NCBI RefSeq assembly: GCF_019049255.1
Contig: NZ_JAGMUJ010000197.1
Span: 1-36,082, forward strand
DNA from: Streptomyces sp. AC558_RSS880
GTDB lineage: Bacteria > Actinomycetota > Actinomycetes > Streptomycetales > Streptomycetaceae
Direction of reading: 5' to 3'
DNA: 36,082 nucleotides
Below are positions 29,887-36,082 of the stretch, one piece after another. Under the pieces are notes generated by a model that worked only from the letters and a program-made list of their open reading frames with translations, searched no databases and was not told the origin of the DNA. Both the position numbers and the translations under genes were made by a program. Within the stretch, counting starts at the first letter, position 1. The number at the start of each line of letters is the position of its first letter.

Positions 29887-30438
29887 ATGGCGCAGGACAC
29901 GGTGCGGGGCGAGGTGCTCGCATTCGAGGAGTACGTCCGCACCCGGCAGGACGCACTGCTGCGCAGCGCCCGCCGCCTGGTCCCGGACCCCGTCGACGCG
30001 CAGGACCTGCTGCAGACCGCGCTGGCCCGGACGTACGGCCGCTGGGAGACCATCGAGGACAAGCGGCTGGCCGACGCCTATCTGCGCCGGGTCATGATCA
30101 ATACGCGGACGGAGTGGTGGCGGGCCCGCAAGCTGGAGGAGGTGCCCACCGAGCAGCTCCCGGACGCCTGTGTGGACGACTCCACCGAGCAGCACGCCGA
30201 CCGCGCCCTGCTGATGGACATCATGAAGGTCCTCGCCCCGAAGCAGCGCAGTGTCGTGGTGCTGCGACACTGGGAGCAGATGTCCACGGACGAGACGGCC
30301 GCCGCCCTCGGCATGTCGGCCGGAACGGTCAAGAGCACGTTGCACCGGGCGCTCGCCCGGCTCCGCGAGGAGCTGGAGGCACGCGATCTGGACGCACGCG
30401 CGCTGGAGCGTGAGGAGCGGGAGCGTTGCGCGGCCTGA
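29887..30438 (+). CDS. sigE: ECF RNA polymerase sigma factor SigE (cell-envelope stress)
   Basis: A 183-residue ECF sigma factor. Region 2 covers about 12-75 (FEEYVRTRQDALLRSARRLVPDPVDAQDLLQTALARTYGRW) and region 4 about 115-165 (LAPKQRSVVVLRHWEQMSTDETAAALGMSAGTVKSTLHRALARL). It is nearly the S. coelicolor SigE sequence as I recall it, and the downstream cseA-cseB-cseC order confirms it. SigE drives cell-envelope stress genes; it has no dedicated anti-sigma factor and is controlled at transcription by CseB/CseC. The ATG at 29887 follows GGGAGGCGG; the GTG codon GTGCGG 15 bases on is an alternative. cseA starts inside its last codons. Confidence 0.97.
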   Translation: MAQDTVRGEVLAFEEYVRTRQDALLRSARRLVPDPVDAQDLLQTALARTYGRWETIEDKRLADAYLRRVMINTRTEWWRARKLEEVPTEQLPDACVDDSTEQHADRALLMDIMKVLAPKQRSVVVLRHWEQMSTDETAAALGMSAGTVKSTLHRALARLREELEARDLDARALEREERERCAA

Positions 30439-31079
30439 CCGGCGCGGGGCCCACACGGGCCCGGAGCACCGCCCGGGCGGCGAGCACGGCGACGGCCGTG
30501 CTCGCCGCCGCCGTCCTGTTCGCCGCCGGCTGCGGCACGGGCGGCACCGGCGCGCGGGACGAGGGCCCGGCGCACGCGGACTCCGTGGCGAGCGCCCCCG
30601 CCGCGGCGTCGGTGCAGCCCTCACGGACCCCCGACCGGGTGGACGCGGTCCGGCTGATCAAGGCCGACCCGGCGGTCTCGGCGGAGGTCAAGCGGGAGCT
30701 GAAGCCGTGCGTCGCCGACGAGTACCCCGTCGACGTGAGCTACGGAAACCTCACCCGAGGAGCCGTCGACGACGTCGTCGTCAACGTGTTGACCTGCGGG
30801 GACGCGGTGGGCGTCGGCTCGTACGTGTACCGCGAGCAGGGCGGCGCGTATGTGAACGTGTTCTCGGCCGAGGAGCCCCCGGTGTACGCGGAGATCGACC
30901 GCGGGGACCTGGTGGTGACCAAGCAGGTGTACGACCGGGGCGACCCGGTGTCGAGCCCGTCCGGGGAGAACGTGATCACATACCGCTGGGGCCCGGGCCG
31001 GTTCGCCGAGGAGTACCGGACGCACAACGACTACGGACAGGTGGCCGGCACGGAGCCGACACCGATGCCCGCCGGCTGA
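30426..31079 (+). CDS. cseA: CseA lipoprotein, negative modulator of the SigE system
   Basis: A 217-residue predicted lipoprotein. The basic N-terminus is followed by a hydrophobic stretch (TATAVLAAAVLFAAGC) ending in a lipobox with Cys36 as the lipidated residue, so the mature protein faces the outer side of the membrane. The rest matches no enzyme family I know. In S. coelicolor CseA is an extracytoplasmic lipoprotein whose loss raises sigE expression, probably by affecting CseC. The start is TTG 30426, 13 bases inside sigE, with GAGGAGCGGGAG just upstream, suggesting translational coupling. A 142-bp gap with a double hairpin separates it from cseB. Confidence 0.92.
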   Translation: MRGLTGAGPTRARSTARAASTATAVLAAAVLFAAGCGTGGTGARDEGPAHADSVASAPAAASVQPSRTPDRVDAVRLIKADPAVSAEVKRELKPCVADEYPVDVSYGNLTRGAVDDVVVNVLTCGDAVGVGSYVYREQGGAYVNVFSAEEPPVYAEIDRGDLVVTKQVYDRGDPVSSPSGENVITYRWGPGRFAEEYRTHNDYGQVAGTEPTPMPAG

Positions 31080-31104
31080 GACATGGCCCACGGCGTGAAC
31101 CGGC

Positions 31105-31149
31105 GGGGCCGCCCGGACCGATGAACGGGTGAACCCGCGGCGCGGCCCC
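31105..31149 (+). terminator. Double hairpin between cseA and cseB
   Basis: GGGGCCGC (31105-31112) pairs with GCGGCCCC (31142-31149), enclosing a second hairpin CGGGT-GA-ACCCG (31126-31137). It sits in the 142-bp non-coding gap inside the sigE operon, so it may attenuate or process the transcript and lower cseB-cseC expression relative to sigE. No T-tract follows. Confidence 0.5.
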
Positions 31150-31221
31150 CGCGTCCGTGTGGTGGGCGAGAAAAGCACGCGCGCACCGATCCGAGATCAC
31201 ACGAGGACTGAGAGCACCGGG

Positions 31222-31920
31222 ATGGCAGACCAGACCCACGTCCTGTTCGTCGAGGACGACGACGTCATCCGCGAGGCCACCCAGCTCGCCCTGGAGCGGG
31301 ACGGCTTCGCGGTCACCGCGATGCCCGACGGGCTGTCGGGCCTGGAGGCGTTCCGCACGGACCGTCCCGACATCGCGCTGCTCGACGTGATGGTTCCCGG
31401 GCTCGACGGGGTCAGCCTGTGCCGGCGCATCCGGGACGAGTCGACCGTGCCGGTGATCATGCTGTCGGCGCGGGCCGACTCCATCGACGTGGTGCTGGGC
31501 CTGGAGGCGGGCGCCGACGACTACGTGACCAAGCCGTTCGACAGTGCCGTGCTCGTGGCACGGATCCGCGCGGTGCTGCGCCGCTTCGGGCGCGCGAACG
31601 GCGGCCGGGAGGACGCGGCGGGACCGGGTGACGGAGGTGTGCTGGCCTTCGGCGAACTGGAGGTCGACACCGGGGGCATGGAGGTGCGCCGGGCGGGGAA
31701 GCCGGTGGCGCTGACGCCGACCGAGATGCGGCTGCTGCTGGAGTTCTCCGCGGCGCCGGGCACCGTGCTCTCCCGCGACAAGCTGCTCGAACGGGTGTGG
31801 GAGTACGGCTGGGGCGGTGACACCCGGGTCGTCGACGTCCATGTGCAGCGGCTGCGCACGAAGATCGGCCAGGACCGCATCGAGACGGTCCGCGGCTTCG
31901 GCTACAAACTGAAGGCCTGA
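31222..31920 (+). CDS. cseB: Response regulator CseB
   Basis: A 232-residue OmpR/PhoB-type response regulator that activates sigE when phosphorylated by CseC. The receiver has Asp12-Asp13, phospho-acceptor Asp55 (DIALLDVMVPGLDG), switch residue in VIMLSARAD and Lys in DDYVTKPFD. The C-terminal winged helix is clear (LTPTEMRLLLEFSAAPGTVLSRDKLLERVWEYGWGGDTRVVDVHVQRLRTKIG). The ATG at 31222 (MADQTHVLFVEDDD) follows a GAGGACTGAGAG stretch. cseC starts nine bases after its stop. Confidence 0.97.
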   Translation: MADQTHVLFVEDDDVIREATQLALERDGFAVTAMPDGLSGLEAFRTDRPDIALLDVMVPGLDGVSLCRRIRDESTVPVIMLSARADSIDVVLGLEAGADDYVTKPFDSAVLVARIRAVLRRFGRANGGREDAAGPGDGGVLAFGELEVDTGGMEVRRAGKPVALTPTEMRLLLEFSAAPGTVLSRDKLLERVWEYGWGGDTRVVDVHVQRLRTKIGQDRIETVRGFGYKLKA

Positions 31921-31929
31921 GAGAAGACG

Positions 31930-33276
31930 ATGCGGGGGTACTTCCGGCGCCTGGTGGCGGCGTGCGTCGACCGGGCGGGCATAGGTACGGGTCTGCGGTG
32001 GAAGCTCAGCGCCGCCATCGCGCTGGTCGGGGCGCTGGTGGCGATCGCGCTGAGCCTGGTCGTGCACAACGCGGCCCGGGTGTCGATGCTGGACAACGCG
32101 CGCGACCTGGCGGACGAGCGCATCATGATCGCCCAGCGCAACTACGAGCTGTCGGGGCGGCTGAACTTCCCCAACACCAAGATCGACGACTCGGAGCTGC
32201 CGGAGGAGCTGCGGGAGAAGGCCGAGGCCGGCCGGCGGGCGACCTACGTGGCCGAGCGGCCGGGCGGGGCGCCGGACATCTGGGCGGCGGTGCCGCTGAA
32301 GAACGGGCACGTGATGTCCCTGCACTCCGGTTTCACGGACCGCAGCTCGAACATCCTCAAGGACCTCGACCAGGCCCTGGTGATCGGCTCCAGCGCGGTC
32401 GTGCTGGGCGGCAGCGCGCTCGGGGTGTTCATCGGCGGGCATCTGTCGCGGCGGCTGCGGAAGGCGGCCACGGCCGCCAACCGGGTCGCCAAGGGCGAGA
32501 CGGACGTCCGGGTGCGCGAGGCCATCGGCGGGGTGGTGCGCGACGAGACCGACGACCTGGCCAGCGCGGTGGACGCCATGGCGGACGCGCTGCGGCAGCG
32601 GCTGGAGGCCGAGCGCCGGGTCACCGCCGACATCGCGCACGAGCTGCGCACCCCCGTGACCGGTCTGCTCACCGCCGCCGAGCTGCTGCCGCCGGGCCGG
32701 CCGACCGAGCTGGTGCTGGACCGGGCCAAGGCGATGCGCACCCTCGTCGAGGACGTCCTGGAGGTGGCCCGGCTGGACAGCGCCTCCGAGCGGGCCGAAC
32801 TGCAGGACATCCTGCTGGGCGAGTTCGTCGCCCGGCGGGTCAGGGCGAAGGACCCGGACGTCACGGTGCGGGTGGTGCACGAGTCGGAGGTCACCACCGA
32901 CCCGCGGCGCCTGGAGCGGGTGCTGTTCAACCTGCTCGCCAACGCCGCCCGGCACGGCAGGCCGCCCATCGAGGTGAGTGTCGAGGGCCGGGTCGTCCGG
33001 GTCCGCGACCACGGGCCCGGCTTCCCCGAGGACCTGCTCGCCGAGGGGCCGAGCCGCTTCCGCACCGGCAGCGCCGACCGGGCCGGCTGCGGCCACGGGC
33101 TGGGCCTGACCATCGCGGCGGGTCAGGCCCGGGTGCTGGGCGCGCGGCTGACCTTCCGCAACGTACGGCCGGCGGGGGCGCCGGACGACGCGCCGGCCGA
33201 AGGCGCGGTCGCCGTGCTGTGGCTGCCCGAACACGCGCCGACGAACACCGGGAGCTATCCCATGCTGGGCCAGTAG
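31930..33276 (+). CDS. cseC: Sensor histidine kinase CseC
   Basis: A 448-residue membrane sensor kinase for cell-wall stress. Two membrane spans (about 24-46, WKLSAAIALVGALVAIALSLVV; about 148-168, ALVIGSSAVVLGGSALGVFIG) flank an extracytoplasmic sensor loop of about 100 residues. HAMP, then HisKA with the H-box VTADIAHELRTPVTG (His237), N-box NLLANAARHG and G-boxes DHGPGFPE and GHGLGLTIA follow. In S. coelicolor CseC responds to cell-wall-active antibiotics such as glycopeptides and phosphorylates CseB. The ATG at 31930 is nine bases after cseB with GAGAAG before it. The gene converges on the VOC gene with a 10-bp gap. Confidence 0.97.
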   Translation: MRGYFRRLVAACVDRAGIGTGLRWKLSAAIALVGALVAIALSLVVHNAARVSMLDNARDLADERIMIAQRNYELSGRLNFPNTKIDDSELPEELREKAEAGRRATYVAERPGGAPDIWAAVPLKNGHVMSLHSGFTDRSSNILKDLDQALVIGSSAVVLGGSALGVFIGGHLSRRLRKAATAANRVAKGETDVRVREAIGGVVRDETDDLASAVDAMADALRQRLEAERRVTADIAHELRTPVTGLLTAAELLPPGRPTELVLDRAKAMRTLVEDVLEVARLDSASERAELQDILLGEFVARRVRAKDPDVTVRVVHESEVTTDPRRLERVLFNLLANAARHGRPPIEVSVEGRVVRVRDHGPGFPEDLLAEGPSRFRTGSADRAGCGHGLGLTIAAGQARVLGARLTFRNVRPAGAPDDAPAEGAVAVLWLPEHAPTNTGSYPMLGQ

Positions 33277-33286
33277 CGGGAGCGGT

Positions 33287-33730
33287 TCAGCAGGACCAGT
33301 CCTTGTCCATGTCGAGACCGCCCTCGCGGGGCTGGGTGAAGGAGAACCAGTTGCCCGAGTCGTCGCGGAACAGCGCCTCGGTGCCGTACGGGCGCTCCTG
33401 CGGCTCCTGGATGAACTCGACCCCGCGGTCCTTGAGCTCGGCGTAGTCACCGTGGATGTCGTCGGTGGTCAGCACGCCCGGGCCGAGCGCTCCCTTGGCC
33501 ACCAACTTCTTGATCATCTCGGCGGACTCGGGGTCCATGCCCGCGCCGGGGACCATCAGGGTCAGTTCGACGTCGGGCTGCTTCGGCGAGCCGACGGTGA
33601 GCCAGCGCATGCCGCCCTCGCCCAGGGTCATGTCGGTGCGGACCTCCAGGCCCAGCTTCTCGGTGTAGAACTCCTTCGCCCGGTCCTGGTCGAGGACCCA
33701 GACGGTGGTGATGGCGAGACCCTTGATCAT
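33287..33730 (-). CDS. VOC-family (glyoxalase/bleomycin resistance-like) protein
   Basis: A 147-residue single-unit VOC protein. The paired beta-alpha-beta modules are visible: TTVWVLDQDRAKEFYTEKLGLEVRTDM, then a second half with DIHGDYAELKDRGVEFIQEPQERPYGTEALFRDDSGNWFSFTQP. Members include glyoxalase I, ring-cleaving dioxygenases and bleomycin-binding proteins; the specific reaction cannot be assigned. The ATG at 33730 has GGGAG upstream. It lies 60 bp downstream of an AraC-type regulator in the same direction, probably one transcript. Confidence 0.93.
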   Translation of the reverse strand: MIKGLAITTVWVLDQDRAKEFYTEKLGLEVRTDMTLGEGGMRWLTVGSPKQPDVELTLMVPGAGMDPESAEMIKKLVAKGALGPGVLTTDDIHGDYAELKDRGVEFIQEPQERPYGTEALFRDDSGNWFSFTQPREGGLDMDKDWSC

Positions 33731-33790
33731 GGCGTACTCCCGTTTCGCTGCCGTTCCTCCAGTGCCCTGTCACCGTAGGCAGCGCCGCCG

Positions 33791-34228
33791 TCAGTCCGCT
33801 TCTCCGGAATTGCGCTGTCCCGCGGCCCTGCCCGGACCGGGGCGGTGTCCGCCGAGCCAGTGCATGGCGTAGCAGCCCGGGATCAGGGCGGCACCGCGGC
33901 CCACGTGCCGGGTGCGGTACTCGCTGGGGGTGAGGCCGGTCCAGGTCTTGAACCGCGCCGAGAAGGTGCCCAGGCTACTGAAACCGACCAGGTGGCAGAT
34001 CTCCGTCACCGACAGGTTCGCGGTGCGCAGCAGGTCCTCGGCGCGCTCGATGCGGCGGTGCGTGAGGTACTGGCCCGGCGTCTCGCCGTAGGTCTCCCTG
34101 AAGGCGCGTATGAAGTGGTAGCGCGAATATCCGGCGTGCGCGGCGATCGCGGCCAGGTCGAGGTCCGGGTCGGCCCAGTCCCGGTCCATCGCGTCCTTGG
34201 CCAGCCTCAGCTGCCGCGCCTTGTTCAT
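33791..34228 (-). CDS. Short AraC-family transcriptional regulator
   Basis: A 145-residue protein that is little more than an AraC/XylS DNA-binding domain: the first helix-turn-helix LDLAAIAAHAGYSRYHFIRAFRETYGETPGQYLTHRRI and the second LSVTEICHLVGFSSLGTFSARFKTWTGLTPSEYR. There is no ligand-binding domain, only a short Gly/Arg-rich tail (GRGAALIPGCYAMHWLGGHRPGPGRAAGQ). The ATG at 34228 (MNKARQLRLAKDAMDRDWADPD) is preferred; an ATG 30 bases upstream is possible. The VOC gene follows 60 bp downstream and is its likely target. Confidence 0.9.
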   Translation of the reverse strand: MNKARQLRLAKDAMDRDWADPDLDLAAIAAHAGYSRYHFIRAFRETYGETPGQYLTHRRIERAEDLLRTANLSVTEICHLVGFSSLGTFSARFKTWTGLTPSEYRTRHVGRGAALIPGCYAMHWLGGHRPGPGRAAGQRNSGEAD

Positions 34229-34332
34229 GCGACCGATGGTGGCACGGGGCACTGACATCGACGCTGGTACCCGGGGTCCGGTGGTCGTGGCCCGGGCACC
34301 GACTGACGACGGGGCCGGACCTGCGCAGGGGG

Positions 34333-34372
34333 AAGGCCCCCGGTGGTCACAGGGCGTGCCGCCGGGGGCCTT
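34333..34372. terminator. Strong hairpin terminator downstream of the MFS exporter
   Basis: AAGGCCCCCGG (34333-34343) and CCGGGGGCCTT (34362-34372) form a perfect 11-bp stem with an 18-base loop, 18 bases past the MFS stop codon. It lies between the MFS gene and the AraC gene, both on the minus strand. Confidence 0.8.
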
Positions 34373-34389
34373 GGTGCCGGCCGGGAGGG

Positions 34390-35976
34390 TCAGACGGGCT
34401 CGGTCACCGCCGCCGCTGCCGGTGCGCCGTCGTCGGTGTCCCCCTTCGCGGGGCCCGCGCCCTTCAGCGGGACCTCCTTCACGAACACCGCCGCCACCAG
34501 CGAGAGCACCGCGATCACGGCACCCAGGAGGAACGCCGAGTGGGTGCCCGAGGACACCGCCTGCTGGTACGCCTCGCGGATCGCTTCCGGCAGTGCCTTC
34601 AGGCCGTCCGCGTCCAGCTGGGCGGACTGCTCGGTCACCTTGGAGCCCAGCGCGCCGGCCCTCTCGGCCATGACGTCCTGGACGCGGTTGTTGAACAGCG
34701 CGCCCATGATCGCGACGCCGAAGGACGCGCCGAGGGTGCGGAAGAGGGTTGCGGACGAGGACGCCACGCCCATGTCCTTCATCTCGACGCTGTTCTGCGC
34801 GACCAGCATGGTGATCTGCATCAGGCAGCCCATGCCGAGACCGACCACGGCCATGAAGACACCGGAGGTGAACCGGGAGGTCCCGGTGTCCATCGTGGAC
34901 AGCAGGTACAGCCCGACGGCCATCAGCGCGCCGCCGAGCAGCGGGAAGATCTTGTACCGGCCGGTGTTGGTGGTCACCCGGCCCGAGACCATCGAGGTCA
35001 CCAGCATCGCGCCGAGCATCGGTAGGAGCAGCAGACCGGAGTTGGTGGCGGAGGCGCCCTGCACGGCCTGCTGGTACAGCGGCAGGAAGAGGGTCGCGCC
35101 GAACATCACGAAACCGGTGATGAAGCCGATGACGGACATCAGCGTGAAGTTGCGGCTGCGGAAGATGTGCAGCGGGAGGACCGGCTCGGCCGCCCTGGTC
35201 TGCCAGAACACGAAGCCCACGAGGGAGGCGACGCCGAGGCCGATCAGCTCCATGATCCGCGCGGAGGTCCAGGCGTACTCCGTGCCGCCCCAGGTGGTGA
35301 CCAGCACGACGGCGGTGATGCCGACGGTCAGCAGCACGATGCCGAGGTAGTCGATACCGGCCTTGGCCCTCTTCTTCGGCAGGTGCAGTACGGCGCCCAC
35401 GGCGGCCAGCGCGATCACGCCGAGCGGCAGGTTGATGTAGAAGGCCCAGCGCCAGCCCCAGTGGTCGGTGATGGTGCCGCCGACCAGGGGTCCGCCGATC
35501 ATGGCCAGCGCCATCACGGCGGCCATCATGCCCTGGTACTTGCCGCGCTCCCGGGGCGGGATCAGATCGCCGATGATCGCCATGACGCCGACCATCAGAC
35601 CGCCGGCGCCCAGACCCTGCACCGCGCGGAAGCCGATCAGCTGGCCCATGTCCTGGGCCATGCCGCTGAGCGCGGAGCCGATCAGGAAGATCACGATGGA
35701 CGTCATGAACGTGGTCTTGCGCCCGTACATGTCACCGAGCTTGCCCCAGACCGGGGTGGCGGCCGCGGTGGCCAGGGTGTAGGCGGTGACCACCCAGGAC
35801 AGGTGCTCCAGTCCGCCCAGCTCGCCCACGATCGTCGGCATCGCCGTACCGATGATCATGTTGTCGAGCATCGCGAGCATCATCGCGATCATGAGTGCGA
35901 GCAGGACCACCCGCACGCTCTTCGGCTGTTTGCCGGTGTCCGTCTCCACGGCCCCCGCCGCTGGTGTGTCCGCCAT
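34390..35976 (-). CDS. MFS exporter, DHA2 (EmrB/QacA-like) family
   Basis: A 528-residue drug:proton antiporter with about 14 membrane segments. Motif D1 is in MLDNMIIGTAMPTIVGELGG and motif A in GKLGDMYGRKTTFMTSI, with motif C-like RAVQGLGAGGLMVGVMAIIG. The C-terminal tail (VFVKEVPLKG...) is short and cytoplasmic. The ATG at 35976 follows AAGGAATC on the minus strand; a run of nine G lies just upstream. The promoter region at the right edge carries a 13-bp inverted repeat, so a TetR-type repressor, likely encoded just outside the window, should control it. Substrate unknown. Confidence 0.95.
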   Translation of the reverse strand: MADTPAAGAVETDTGKQPKSVRVVLLALMIAMMLAMLDNMIIGTAMPTIVGELGGLEHLSWVVTAYTLATAAATPVWGKLGDMYGRKTTFMTSIVIFLIGSALSGMAQDMGQLIGFRAVQGLGAGGLMVGVMAIIGDLIPPRERGKYQGMMAAVMALAMIGGPLVGGTITDHWGWRWAFYINLPLGVIALAAVGAVLHLPKKRAKAGIDYLGIVLLTVGITAVVLVTTWGGTEYAWTSARIMELIGLGVASLVGFVFWQTRAAEPVLPLHIFRSRNFTLMSVIGFITGFVMFGATLFLPLYQQAVQGASATNSGLLLLPMLGAMLVTSMVSGRVTTNTGRYKIFPLLGGALMAVGLYLLSTMDTGTSRFTSGVFMAVVGLGMGCLMQITMLVAQNSVEMKDMGVASSSATLFRTLGASFGVAIMGALFNNRVQDVMAERAGALGSKVTEQSAQLDADGLKALPEAIREAYQQAVSSGTHSAFLLGAVIAVLSLVAAVFVKEVPLKGAGPAKGDTDDGAPAAAAVTEPV

Positions 35977-36027
35977 GATTCCTTCCCCCCCCCGGCCACG
36001 GTCGAGTGACCAGTGCTACTTACTTGC

Positions 36028-36082
36028 CGCCCGGCTAGTTCACTACACTGGGAAGTTAGTCGCGTAACTAGCCGGGCGTCAA
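36028..36082 (-). promoter_or_regulatory. Promoter and operator of the DHA2 exporter gene
   Basis: Perfect 13-bp arms CGCCCGGCTAGTT (36028-36040) and AACTAGCCGGGCG (36066-36078) flank 25 bases that contain a second symmetric element, AGTTA-N6-TAACT. On the minus strand, -35 TTGACG (36082-36077), an 18-bp spacer and -10 TAACTT (36058-36053) make a good promoter lying fully inside the inverted repeat. A repressor bound here would shut transcription. TetR-type regulators are the usual partners, but none is in the window. Confidence 0.78.

Noticed and set aside
30976..33450. Long minus-strand frame of 824 codons opposite cseB and cseC
   Set aside because: Shadow frame; cseB and cseC have intact catalytic motifs on the plus strand.
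1..36082. Biosynthetic gene cluster, prophage or integrated element
   Set aside because: Mostly core housekeeping and regulatory genes; no integrase, transposase, synthase or phage structural genes and no tRNA-linked attachment site were seen.

Overview
The window is chromosomal DNA from a Streptomyces or very close relative. GC content is very high, GTG and TTG starts are common, and the gene set (auxiliary TrpRS, proC, ilvD, radA, disA, mutY and the sigE-cseA-cseB-cseC operon) is, from recall, the order of the core of the Streptomyces coelicolor chromosome. No plasmid, phage, insertion sequence, CRISPR or tRNA signal was seen. The species cannot be named from sequence reading alone.

Layout. 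Positions 1-190 look like the promoter and leader of a ribosomal RNA operon running leftward out of the window. At 352-1570 is an auxiliary tryptophanyl-tRNA synthetase behind a complete attenuator: a 13-codon leader peptide with two adjacent Trp codons and four mutually pairing segments. At 1501-4066 are a GlxA/AraC-type regulator, a divergent isochorismatase-like hydrolase and proC. At 4284-7424, all on the minus strand, are an ABC-2 exporter (permease and ATPase) under a long palindromic operator, a SAM methyltransferase and a small membrane protein. At 7561-11642 lie accessory regulators: a coupled DUF397/XRE pair, a WYL-type regulator divergent from an MFS exporter, and a small SH3 protein. 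At 11826-18699 are a membrane Ser/Thr kinase with a PQQ-type beta-propeller, ilvD, a TetR regulator, a TIM-barrel isomerase and a Ppx/GppA-type phosphatase. At 18795-25360 are a Cys-rich protein, a one-polypeptide sigma-like/zinc-finger/membrane/BACON-like protein, radA, disA and a membrane-anchored protein. At 25535-29519 are a PAP2 phosphatase, a NarL-type two-component system with an unusual kinase, and mutY. At 29887-33276 is the sigE cell-envelope stress operon. At 33287-36082 are a VOC protein with an AraC regulator and a DHA2-family exporter under a palindromic promoter.

How the genes work together. Three modules can be inferred. First, translation and amino-acid supply: TrpRS under Trp-tRNA sensing, ProC and IlvD. 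Second, genome integrity and c-di-AMP: RadA, DisA and MutY. Third, envelope sensing: SigE, the lipoprotein CseA, the response regulator CseB and the sensor kinase CseC, with a second two-component system and a membrane-tethered sigma-like protein nearby. Most exporters and small regulators sit next to clear palindromes that look like their operators.

The most interesting items are the textbook-quality Trp attenuator, the sigma-like/zinc-finger/BACON-like membrane protein, the histidine kinase with an extra C-terminal membrane-anchored domain, the perfect 18-bp inverted repeat at 6746-6811, the ABC-exporter operator overlapping its own start codon, the tandem palindromic repeats upstream of sigE, and a run of probably leaderless genes. 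None was tested by database search; family names rest on motif recognition.
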